DNA of 64,000 nt from the NCBI GenBank assembly GCA_902470815.1, contig CABRHS010000001.1, forward strand, positions 62,001-126,000, read 5' to 3'. A program made the translations under genes and the position numbers. Of the stretch, positions 37,299 to 45,323 are shown piece by piece. How positions within the stretch are numbered: position 1 is the stretch's first letter; each line of letters begins with the position of its first letter. The stretch comes from an uncultured Collinsella sp. (GTDB lineage Bacteria > Actinomycetota > Coriobacteriia > Coriobacteriales > Coriobacteriaceae). The notes beneath the pieces were generated by a model that was not told the origin of the DNA, did no database searches, and worked only from the letters and a program-made list of their open reading frames with translations.

Positions 37299-38744
37299 AT
37301 GGCGGACACCACTACTGCAGCTGCTGAGCAGGGCGGTATGAAAAAGACGTTGTCGCTGTGGAACTTCTTCACCATTGGCTTCGGCGCCATCATCGGTACC
37401 GGCTGGGTCCTTCAGGTCGGCGACTGGATGGTCGTCGGCGGCGGCCCGGTCCCCGCTATGATCGCATTCCTCTTGGGCGCTATCGCTTTGGTGCCCATTG
37501 GAGCGGTGTTTGGCGAGCTTACGGCCGCCATCCCGGTTTCCGGCGGTATCGTCGAGTACGTCGATCGCACCTTCGGTCACACGGCGTCCTACATCACCGG
37601 CTGGTTCCTGGCCCTGGGCAACGGCATCCTGTGCCCGTGGGAGGCTATCGCCATCTCCACGCTCGTGTCTGACATGTTCGGCAGCCTGCCCGGCCTTGAG
37701 TGGCTGCGTGCCGTCAAGCTCTACACGATCCTCGGTGCCGACGTCTACCTGTTCCCCACGCTGATCGCGCTCGCCTTCGCCGGCTACGTGGTCTTCCTGA
37801 ACTTCCGCGGCGCCAGCTCCGCTGCCAAGCTCCAGGCTTTCCTTACCAAGGCCCTGCTCTGCGGCATGCTGCTCGCCATGGGCGTCTCCATCATGACCGG
37901 TTCCCCCGACAACGCCATGCCTGTGTTCTCCCAGGTCTCCGGCGCTGGCGGTGGCGTGGCCGCCACCGAGTCCACCAACCTGCTTGCAGGCGTCGTCTCG
38001 GTCCTGGTGCTCACCCCGTTCTTCTACGCGGGCTTTGACACCATCCCCCAGCAGGCCGAGGAGGCCGCCGAGGGTCTGAACTGGAACAAGTTCGGCAAGA
38101 TCATCACCCTGGCCCTCCTGGCCGCCGGTGGCTTCTACATGGTCTGCATCTACTCCTTCGGCACCATCCTGCCCTGGGACGAGTTCGTGGCCCAGCCTGT
38201 GCCCGCACTCGCCTGCCTCAAGAACATCAACATGATCCTCTACGTGGCCATGCTCGTCATCGCCACCCTGGGGCCCATGGGTCCGATGAACTCCTTCTAC
38301 GGCGCTACCTCCCGCATCATGCTCGCCATGGGTCGCAAGGGTCAGCTCCCCGAGAAGTTCGCCGAGGTCGATGAGAAGTCCGGCGCTCCCAAGCTCGCTT
38401 GCGTGGTTCTCGGCGTCATCACCGTCATCGGTCCGTTCCTGGGCAAGAACATGCTCATCCCGCTGACCAACGTGTCCGCGCTCGCGTTCATCCTCTCCTG
38501 CACCATGGTCGCCCTTGCGTGCCTGAAGATGCGCTACACCGAGCCCGACCTGCCTCGACCCTACAAGGTCCCCGGCGGCAAGTTCGGTATCTTCCTGGCC
38601 ATCCTCGCCGGTGCCATCATCATCGGCCTGCTGGTCCTGCCCTTCAGCCCGGCCTCCCTCAACATGGTTGAGTGGTCCATCGTGCTCGGCTGGCTGGTCG
38701 TCGGACTGATCCTCATGTTCGCCACCAAGGCACGCGCCAAGTAA
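37299..38744 (+). CDS. APC-family amino acid permease
   Basis: A 481-residue transporter with about 12 membrane helices. The conserved N-terminal motif GFGAIIGTGWVLQVGDW (near residues 28-44) and GELTAAIPVSGGIVEYV are typical of the APC superfamily. GAAAGGAGG precedes ATG 37299; the longer frame from 37113 reads through the operator-like region and is unlikely. The next gene, an amidohydrolase, lies 171 bases downstream past two hairpins, so the permease probably brings in that enzyme's substrate or exports a product. Substrate not evident. Confidence 0.9.
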   Translation: MADTTTAAAEQGGMKKTLSLWNFFTIGFGAIIGTGWVLQVGDWMVVGGGPVPAMIAFLLGAIALVPIGAVFGELTAAIPVSGGIVEYVDRTFGHTASYITGWFLALGNGILCPWEAIAISTLVSDMFGSLPGLEWLRAVKLYTILGADVYLFPTLIALAFAGYVVFLNFRGASSAAKLQAFLTKALLCGMLLAMGVSIMTGSPDNAMPVFSQVSGAGGGVAATESTNLLAGVVSVLVLTPFFYAGFDTIPQQAEEAAEGLNWNKFGKIITLALLAAGGFYMVCIYSFGTILPWDEFVAQPVPALACLKNINMILYVAMLVIATLGPMGPMNSFYGATSRIMLAMGRKGQLPEKFAEVDEKSGAPKLACVVLGVITVIGPFLGKNMLIPLTNVSALAFILSCTMVALACLKMRYTEPDLPRPYKVPGGKFGIFLAILAGAIIIGLLVLPFSPASLNMVEWSIVLGWLVVGLILMFATKARAK

Positions 38745-38762
38745 CTGCCTACGGCACCCCTC

Positions 38763-38875
38763 GGCGGGTCGGATTTGAAAACAGCGCAAGTCCGGCCCGC
38801 CATCTCTGGGACATGGTCCCAACCTCTCCTCTCATGTGGCATTTCCCGGCCGCGCACGTACCCCGCGCGGCCGGG
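38763..38875 (+). other. Two intercistronic hairpins between permease and amidohydrolase
   Basis: GGCGGGTCGGA/TCCGGCCCGCC (38763-38801) and CCCGGCCGCGC/GCGCGGCCGGG (38845-38875). Neither has a T-run, so mRNA stabilisation or differential expression is more likely than termination. Confidence 0.5.
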
Positions 38876-38915
38876 GGCCGATAGCCAATCCATCGTTCCA
38901 ATAAGGAGGAACATC

Positions 38916-40193
38916 ATGGGTAAGAAGTATGCAATCGTTGGAGGCAAGCTCATCGACGGCACCGGCGCCGAGCCGGTCGAGAACTCCCTGGTTCTCGTCG
39001 ACGAGAACGGCAAGATCGAGTACGCCGGCGCCCACCAGGACACCCCTGAGGGCTACGAGGTCATCGACGCCGCCGGCAAGACCGTCATGCCCGGCCTGAT
39101 CGACACCCACCTGCACTTCTCCGGCAACCTCACCGACGACGACACCGACTGGGTCATGCAGCCGCTGCTCGAGAAGCAGGCCGTCGCCGTCAAGCAGGCC
39201 TACGACTGCCTTACCCACGGCCTGACCACCGTCTGCGAGATCGGCCGCTTCGGCATCCAGGTCCGCGACTGCATCGAGAAGGGCGTCTTCAAGGGTCCTC
39301 GCGTTCTCGCTACCGGCCTGGGCTTCTGCCGCACCGCCGGCCACGGTGACTCCCACCACTGCAGCCAGCTCGAGAACAAAGAGTCCCATCCTTGGGGCGA
39401 CCAGGTCGACGGTCCGTGGGACCTCCGCAAGGCCGTTCGTCGTCGCCTGCGTGAGAACCCCGATGCCATCAAGATCTGGGCTACCGGTGGCGGCATCTGG
39501 CGCTGGGACTCCGGTCGCGACCAGCACTACTGCTCCGATGAGATCAAGGCCGTCATCGACGAGGCCAAGATGGTCGGCATCCCGGTGTGGAGCCACTGCT
39601 ACAACAACCACGCCGCTGCCTACGATTCCGTCCGCTTCGGCTGCGAGCAGCTGATCCACGGCTTCGACATCGACGAGCGCACCATGGACCTCATGGCCGA
39701 GCAGGGCACCTTCTTCACTCCGACGATCGCCTTCCTGCCCACCTGGTACTCCACCTATCCGCCGGTCTACGTGCCTGAGCTGCACGACAAGTACGAGGGC
39801 ACCCTCGTCGAGAAGGAGCTCCAGCGCAACTATGACTGCCTGCGCGAGGCCAAGAAGCGCGGCGTGGTCATGACCATTGGCTCCGACTCCTTCTCCTTCG
39901 TCACTCCTTACGGCACCTGCTCCATCGAGGAGATGTACGAGTTCGTGGACAAAATCGGTTTCACCCCGGTCGAGACCATCACCTGCGCCACCCTCAACGG
40001 CGCCAAGATGTGCCACATCGAGAACGAGACCGGTTCTCTCGAGGCCGGCAAGTGCGCCGACCTGCTCGTGGTGAACGGCGACGTCGCCGCCGACATCCAC
40101 ACCCTCAACGTCGACAACATGGACGTCATCATGAAGGACGGCTGGATCGTCGATCCCGGCACCTTCGGCGAGGGCAACAAGTACTCCGAGTAA
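38916..40193 (+). CDS. Amidohydrolase-family metal-dependent hydrolase (imidazolonepropionase/Xaa-dipeptidase-like)
   Basis: A 425-residue TIM-barrel amidohydrolase. Metal ligands are visible: HxH in DTHLHF, the carboxylated-lysine strand IKIWATGGG, His in SHCYNN, His in LIHGFD, and Asp in TIGSDSF. The pattern fits the subgroup of the superfamily that cleaves dipeptides or N-acyl amino acids (Sgx9260-like). A lone C-terminal strand DLLVVNGD belongs to the urease-like beta-sandwich. Start after AAGGAGGAACATC. It follows a dedicated APC permease. The substrate is unknown; a dipeptide, amino acid derivative or drug-like amide are all possible. Confidence 0.85.
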   Translation: MGKKYAIVGGKLIDGTGAEPVENSLVLVDENGKIEYAGAHQDTPEGYEVIDAAGKTVMPGLIDTHLHFSGNLTDDDTDWVMQPLLEKQAVAVKQAYDCLTHGLTTVCEIGRFGIQVRDCIEKGVFKGPRVLATGLGFCRTAGHGDSHHCSQLENKESHPWGDQVDGPWDLRKAVRRRLRENPDAIKIWATGGGIWRWDSGRDQHYCSDEIKAVIDEAKMVGIPVWSHCYNNHAAAYDSVRFGCEQLIHGFDIDERTMDLMAEQGTFFTPTIAFLPTWYSTYPPVYVPELHDKYEGTLVEKELQRNYDCLREAKKRGVVMTIGSDSFSFVTPYGTCSIEEMYEFVDKIGFTPVETITCATLNGAKMCHIENETGSLEAGKCADLLVVNGDVAADIHTLNVDNMDVIMKDGWIVDPGTFGEGNKYSE

Positions 40194-40211
40194 CTGAGTA
40201 ACTCCCATCGG

Positions 40212-40322
40212 TCGGCCCCGGACTCCCTGCGCCCTTTCCCGGCGCGCGCCCACGGGAACCACGCCCTGCGTGGATCCCCTTGGAACGCGCGTTGCGGAAT
40301 GGGCCCCGGGGTCCGGGGCCGA
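40212..40322 (+). other. Long-range inverted repeat, probable folded 3' end or small RNA
   Basis: TCGGCCCCGGACTCC (40212-40226) pairs over 15 positions with GGGGTCCGGGGCCGA (40308-40322), with only one G-T wobble. The enclosed 81 bases contain further GC-rich complementary blocks (GGCGCGCG near 40241 and ACGCGCG near 40284). It sits 19 bases after the amidohydrolase stop and has no T-run. Confidence 0.45.
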
Positions 40323-40433
40323 ACTGCGTTAACGCGGCTGCGGGCCGTATGGGGAAGGCGATATCGGATCACTGGCGAGCAAGTTCTGTAAGATGGTGAG
40401 GTGTTGTGGATGGCGCGGCCGAGAGGGAACCGC

Positions 40434-41867
40434 ATGCAAAGACCGTTTGAGCGTGCTAATCAGACGAAGTTCTTCCGCAAGGCCCAGACCTGGGCTCTGC
40501 GCGGGCTGATCTTGTGCGTGCCCATGCTGCTCATCTTGCTCGCCCTTGAGTTCGTGAGCAATCCCAACCCGGTTCCCGCGGTGATCACCATCGCCGGCCT
40601 GGTGTTCCTGTGCTTCTTCTTCGCATACGTGTTCGTGGCGCCCGACGACTTCTCGCTCTCGGCGACCGACCGCACGCTCGGCATCGCAAGCAAGATCTTC
40701 GCCTACACGCGGCACGGCCTCACGCCCGAGGCGACGCTCGGCGCGTGCCAGATCATCTTGCCCGAGACCCTCGCCTCGGCCATCTGCGTCACGGACGGGT
40801 CCGCCGTTGTGGCGAGCTGGGGGGAGGACTCCGACAAGTGCCCTTCCGGTACGCCGGTCGTGCTCGACAGCACCCTTCGCGTGCTGCGGAGCAAGCACAT
40901 GGAGGTGTTCGCCCGCGAGGCGCCCGAGCCCGGCGAGCCTCGGTTCTTCCCGCGCCTGCACGCGGGCATCACGGCTCCGCTCATCGTCCGCGATCGCTGC
41001 ATGGGGACCATCGAGCTCTACTATCCGCGCTACAGCGACATCGATGCGCGCCAGACGGCCCTCGCCACGGGGTTCGCCGAGCTGATCTCCACGCAGCTCG
41101 CGAGTTTCGAGCTCGAGCGCCAGCAGGAGGTGAGCGCTCGCATGGAGCTGCGCGCGCTGCAGTCGCAGGTCGACCCGCACTTCCTGTTCAACACCATCGG
41201 CACCATAGTCTCGCTCGTGCGCACGGAGCCCGAGAAGGCGCGATCGCTGCTGATCGACTTCTCCAATTACTACCGCCAGACGCTCTCGGATTCCGACGCG
41301 CTCACCTCGCTTCAAAACGAGTTGGGCCAGGGCATGCGCTATATCAACCTCATGCAGGCGCGGTACGGGGAGGGTCGCCTCAAGCTGCGGGTCGATCTGG
41401 ACCCCGCCACGCTCGACAGCCGCGTTCCACCGTTCATCCTGCAGCCGTTGCTCGAGAACTGCATCAAGCACGCCATGCGCGAGACCGAGCCGCTGTCGAT
41501 CGTCCTCTCGTCTGTGGAGACCGACGACGGCGTGCAGATCGTGGTCGAGGATGACGGCATGGGCATGAGCGCCGAGACGATCGCGCATCTGTTCGACGTC
41601 AAGCGCGATGAGAGCGTCCAGGATGCCGAGGGCGAAGGGCAGGACGGCGGTCGCCGCAGGGATGCGCCCACCACCGCCGATGGGTCGCTCAAACGCGGCG
41701 GAGGCCTTGCCCTGTCCAACGTGCTCATGCGCCTCCACTTCTTCTTTGGCGAGGAGTCCGGTATACGGGTGGAGTCGCAGGAGGGCGTGGGCACGCGCGT
41801 GGTGGTCGAGCTCATCGGCGAGCCGCATGAGCCGGAGGGCACTGCGCTTCCCTCCGCGCGCGGGTAG
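40434..41867 (+). CDS. LytS-type sensor histidine kinase (GAF plus His_kinase)
   Basis: A 477-residue kinase with two N-terminal helices (about residues 22-65), a GAF-like sensor domain (about 85-220) and a His_kinase domain with the signature LQSQVDPHFLFNTIGTI (His near residue 243). An ATPase domain follows with LLENCIKHAM and EDDGMGM. Classical LytS has a five-helix sensor; here only two helices are seen. A hydrophilic insert (about 395-420) sits in the ATPase domain. I chose ATG 40434 with GAGAGGG upstream; ATG 40401 and 40410 are alternatives. It pairs with the LytTR regulator 111 bases downstream. Confidence 0.88.
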   Translation: MQRPFERANQTKFFRKAQTWALRGLILCVPMLLILLALEFVSNPNPVPAVITIAGLVFLCFFFAYVFVAPDDFSLSATDRTLGIASKIFAYTRHGLTPEATLGACQIILPETLASAICVTDGSAVVASWGEDSDKCPSGTPVVLDSTLRVLRSKHMEVFAREAPEPGEPRFFPRLHAGITAPLIVRDRCMGTIELYYPRYSDIDARQTALATGFAELISTQLASFELERQQEVSARMELRALQSQVDPHFLFNTIGTIVSLVRTEPEKARSLLIDFSNYYRQTLSDSDALTSLQNELGQGMRYINLMQARYGEGRLKLRVDLDPATLDSRVPPFILQPLLENCIKHAMRETEPLSIVLSSVETDDGVQIVVEDDGMGMSAETIAHLFDVKRDESVQDAEGEGQDGGRRRDAPTTADGSLKRGGGLALSNVLMRLHFFFGEESGIRVESQEGVGTRVVVELIGEPHEPEGTALPSARG

Positions 41868-41978
41868 CGCGGGCCGGCCTCGCGGACGATCGGTGGGTTA
41901 CACTATTCGGGCTTTCGATTTACAGAGGGTTTGCAAGGGCGCCCCCGAAGGGCGGGGCGTCGGCAAGAGGGAGGACGC

Positions 41979-42719
41979 ATGGCTGGCCAGAACTGGCGCG
42001 TGTTGATAGTTGACGACGAGCCGCCGATACGAGCCGAGCTGAACTACCTGCTCAAGCAAGATGCGCGCGTGGGGGAGGTCGAGGAGGCCGGCGGAGCCAC
42101 CGAGGCGGTCGAGAAGATCCTCGCCTTTCGCCCCGACGTGCTTTTCCTGGATATCCAGATGCCCGGCACGAGCGGTGTGCAGCTGGCGGACAGCCTGCAC
42201 AACCTCAAGCACCCCCCGGTCATCGTGTTCGTGACGGCGTTCTCGGAGTACGCGGCCGAGGCGTTCGAGCTCGACGCGACGGATTACGTGCTCAAGCCCG
42301 TCGAGCAGGCTCGCCTGGAGAAGGCTTTGGACAAGGTGGAGGCGGTCGTCGCCGCGCGCAAGCCCGCGGCCGCGGCAGAGCCGGTCCGTCGCATCCAGGG
42401 CGAGCGCAACGGCAAGCGCTCCTACATTCCGGTGAGCGAGATAGCCTACATCGAGGCGAGGGCAGACTATGCAACGGCTCACACGCAGGGGGGAAACTAC
42501 CTGGTCAACGAGTCGATCTCGGTTTTGGAGCGCCGTCTTGCCCCCGAGGGGTTCCTGCGCGTGCACCGCAGCTTCCTGGTTAACATCGACGATGTGCGCG
42601 ATATCGAGGTCCTCAAGCCGAGTGGCCTTATCCAGCTCACGCTCGACCGCACGGGCGCCTGCGTGCCGGTGAGTCGCCGTCGCGCGGCGGGCGTCAAGAA
42701 GCAGCTCGGCCTGGCGTAG
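41979..42719 (+). CDS. LytR/AlgR-family response regulator (receiver plus LytTR DNA-binding domain)
   Basis: A 246-residue protein. The receiver (about 6-120) has the acidic pair in IVDDE, phospho-Asp in LFLDIQMPGTSG, Thr in VTAFSEYA and Lys in YVLKP. The LytTR domain (about 145-243) has YIPVSEIAYIEARADYA and FLRVHRSFLVN. Ribosome site GAGGGAGGACGC before ATG 41979. It pairs with the upstream LytS-type kinase. In other Gram-positives such pairs control murein hydrolase or pyruvate-responsive genes; the target here is unknown. Confidence 0.93.
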   Translation: MAGQNWRVLIVDDEPPIRAELNYLLKQDARVGEVEEAGGATEAVEKILAFRPDVLFLDIQMPGTSGVQLADSLHNLKHPPVIVFVTAFSEYAAEAFELDATDYVLKPVEQARLEKALDKVEAVVAARKPAAAAEPVRRIQGERNGKRSYIPVSEIAYIEARADYATAHTQGGNYLVNESISVLERRLAPEGFLRVHRSFLVNIDDVRDIEVLKPSGLIQLTLDRTGACVPVSRRRAAGVKKQLGLA

Positions 42720-42785
42720 GCGCGGGTCGATTCGGCGCGGTGCGCGGCTTCGGTCCCGTACCGCGCTCGGTTCCCTTAAAGGGCG

Positions 42786-44153
42786 TCAGGCGCCCCATGC
42801 GTCGAGCAAAGTGGGGTTGGGGGTCTCGTTCAGCACGATTGACTCCGCGGTGCGCGGCTTGCTCTCGATCAGGCGCACCAACCGGTCGAACTTGACCATG
42901 AGCCATTCGAACGGGTTGGGCGCGGGGACGGATTCAGCCGCGACGAGCTCGGTTCGCCCGACGGTCTTCCCATCTTGCTCGAGCTGCAGCGTGCCCATGG
43001 CGTCGCCCGCCTTGACGGCGCCGGAGGGCTCGTCGAAGTCAACCGACTGCTCGAGTGGGCCGCCGAGACTGAACACGGCGCACGTGGCGCCCGCATCCTT
43101 GAGCGTGACCGCTGCGGTGCGATCGCACCAGGCGGTGCAGGCCGCCTCGCCCACAAGCGGGGTTCCGTTGCGCGTGGCCGGTGTGTTCAGGAACGGGACG
43201 GTTGCCATGTGGCCGTAAGACCAGTTCGCCAGCGCGAGGGTGTCGGCGAAGCGTGCCCCGTCGCTCTCGGCGCCGAACACCGCGACATAGATCTCACCGC
43301 CCGGCTCGCGGTTGAAGGCGCCCACAAAGCAGTTGCCGGCTTGGCCGGTGGTTCCGGTCTTGCCGCCTATGTTGCCGTCTTGCCCATGGATCTTGTTGCG
43401 CACGATCAGGTTGATGGTGCGTGGGCTGCCGTCCGCCGAGGTGACGGGAACCGAGGTGCGATCGCTGCCGTCGATCGCGCGGAAATCCTCGTTCTCCATG
43501 GCGGCGGCGAAGATGCGCGCCACGTCGCTCGCGGTGGAGTGCAGATCGCCCGCCCAATCGTCGAAATCAAGGCCGTGGGGGTTCTCGAAGACCGAGTCCT
43601 CGCATCCCAGTTCCGCTGCCTTGGCGTTCATGGCGTCGATGAACACGGCATAGGGGTCGCCGCTCTCGGGGTCGATCTTGGACCCGGCGGTTGTCGCGAT
43701 CGCGGTGGCCACGTCGTTGCCGCTCATGACCATGAGGCCGGTGAGTGCATCCTCCATGGTGAGCGTGTCCCCCTCCAGCAGGCCGAGGCTCGACTCGCCC
43801 ACCGTTGCCGCCGCGCGGTCGACTGTAACCGTGTCCGTGAGCTTGCAATGCTCGAGCGCCACGAGCGCCGTCATGATCTTGGTGACCGATGCGATCTTGA
43901 TGGGGTCGTCCGCCTGCCGCTCAAAGTACGCTGCGCCGTCTTGGCCGAGGATGATGGCATGGGGCGCGGAGATGTCGGGCATCTCGGACATGTCGATCTG
44001 GCGCGCTTCAGCAGTTTTGCCCAAGACGATGTCGGCCATGCGCGTCTCGGCATGGGCCGGTGCTGCGGCGCAGGCGAACAGGGTGAGAGCTGCCGCAAGT
44101 GTCGCGGCGATGACGGTGCGGCGGGAAGTTCCCACGCGATGGGTTGTTCTCAT
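42786..44153 (-). CDS. dacA: D-alanyl-D-alanine carboxypeptidase, S11 family (DacA/PBP5-like)
   Basis: A 455-residue secreted penicillin-binding protein that trims the terminal D-Ala of peptidoglycan pentapeptides. The signal peptide is residues 1-35 (basic TSRR, then a hydrophobic run ending AHAE). Active-site motifs are SVTK (SxxK), SGN and GGKTGTTGQ (KTG). A C-terminal beta-rich domain follows, with a hydrophobic amphipathic tail (EWLMVKFDRLVRLIES). I chose ATG 44153 for its AAGGGG site; the frame from 44258 lacks one. It is divergent from a VanRS-like system. Confidence 0.93.
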   Translation of the reverse strand: MRTTHRVGTSRRTVIAATLAAALTLFACAAAPAHAETRMADIVLGKTAEARQIDMSEMPDISAPHAIILGQDGAAYFERQADDPIKIASVTKIMTALVALEHCKLTDTVTVDRAAATVGESSLGLLEGDTLTMEDALTGLMVMSGNDVATAIATTAGSKIDPESGDPYAVFIDAMNAKAAELGCEDSVFENPHGLDFDDWAGDLHSTASDVARIFAAAMENEDFRAIDGSDRTSVPVTSADGSPRTINLIVRNKIHGQDGNIGGKTGTTGQAGNCFVGAFNREPGGEIYVAVFGAESDGARFADTLALANWSYGHMATVPFLNTPATRNGTPLVGEAACTAWCDRTAAVTLKDAGATCAVFSLGGPLEQSVDFDEPSGAVKAGDAMGTLQLEQDGKTVGRTELVAAESVPAPNPFEWLMVKFDRLVRLIESKPRTAESIVLNETPNPTLLDAWGA

Positions 44154-44556
44154 GTGTGCCCCTTGGGTAGCCGGTCTTCTGGATGGAGTATACTCGCCCA
44201 GCGCTTTTTGCAGGTTTAAAGCGGGCACTTCCCCATCGCTGATCATAGATGTGGTCAAACTAATGCTACATACAGTACTTTTCGGCTCGATTTCCGTGCA
44301 CCAAGGACATCAATGGCGCTTCGCGTGCCCTGAAAAGGCCCCCAGAGCCATGATTCTGGCTTCAACCATGATGTTCCGTCGTTAATGAGGTGTTATTTGA
44401 CCGGATTGCTTCCTTCTGCACGGTACAAACTACTGTACGAACATTATGTATGACCATAGTTGAGGATAGAGGCTCTTAGCTTTTACTTAAGGCCGCTTTG
44501 GGGGTGCACGGTGCCGTGGCCTTCGCCATAATGGATGGGGTGGAAGGGAGCTGCAC
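44154..44556. promoter_or_regulatory. Divergent control region between dacA and the VanRS-like pair
   Basis: A 403-base AT-richer spacer with no gene. TACAGTA (44271-44277) is inverted as TACTGTA (44431-44437). TGTGGTCAAACTAATGC at 44250-44266 shares 13 bases with the arcC upstream region. GTACAAACTACTGTAC (44423-44438) is bounded by GTAC on both ends. These are candidate binding sites for the VanR-like regulator. Confidence 0.4.
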
Positions 44557-45270
44557 GTGGAGACGCCGCGCATACTCGTTGTCGACGACGAGAGGACCAT
44601 CACGGACCTCGTGGGTATTTATCTGCGAAACGAGGGCTATGACGTGACGCTTGCGTACACGGGCGCAGACGCCGCGCGTTTGATCCTCGAGCGGGAATTC
44701 GACTTGGCGGTCTTGGACATCATGCTCCCCGACGTCGACGGTTTCGAGCTTTTGCGCACCATCCGCGCCGAGCGCACCTATCCGGTGATCATGCTCACCG
44801 CGCGCGACAGCCAGTCCGACAAGATCGAGGGGCTGTCCCTGGGCGCCGATGACTATATGGTCAAGCCGTTCCGCCCGCTGGAGCTGGTGGCGCGCTGCAA
44901 GGCGCAGCTCCGCCGGTACACGAGCTATGGAAGCCGGGAGCAGGCTCTCGCCGCGGAGGAAGCCGGCCCCCTCATCTCGTTCAACGGCCTGTCCATCAAC
45001 AAGGAGGCCCGCACGGTCACTGTTGACGAGAGGTCCGTCCGCTGCACGCCGATCGAGTACTCCATCTTGCTGTACCTGGCCGAGCACCGCGGTTGCGTGG
45101 TTCCCGTTGAGGAGCTGTTCCGCGCCGTGTGGGACGAGGAGTTCATCGCGGGCTCCAACAACACCGTCATGGTGCACATCCGCCACCTGCGCGAGAAGCT
45201 GGGGGATGACGCCCAGAACCCGCGCTTCATCAAGAACATCTGGGGCGTCGGGTACACCATCGAGAAGTAG
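44557..45270 (+). CDS. OmpR-family response regulator closely resembling VanR
   Basis: A 237-residue regulator with a GTG start after GGAAGGGAG. The receiver has VDDE, phospho-Asp in AVLDIMLP, the MLTARDS switch and KPFRPLELVARCKAQLRRY. The C-terminal winged helix ends with NNTVMVHIRHLREKLGDD and WGVGYTIEK. From memory these blocks match glycopeptide-resistance VanR better than PhoB or WalR. No vanHAX-type genes are in the window. It probably regulates the divergent dacA and itself. Confidence 0.9.
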   Translation: METPRILVVDDERTITDLVGIYLRNEGYDVTLAYTGADAARLILEREFDLAVLDIMLPDVDGFELLRTIRAERTYPVIMLTARDSQSDKIEGLSLGADDYMVKPFRPLELVARCKAQLRRYTSYGSREQALAAEEAGPLISFNGLSINKEARTVTVDERSVRCTPIEYSILLYLAEHRGCVVPVEELFRAVWDEEFIAGSNNTVMVHIRHLREKLGDDAQNPRFIKNIWGVGYTIEK

Positions 45271-45323
45271 CGCGCTGCGGCGTCTTGTGGGCGTCGGGTG
45301 GATGCGGATGAGAGCGAGGAGCC

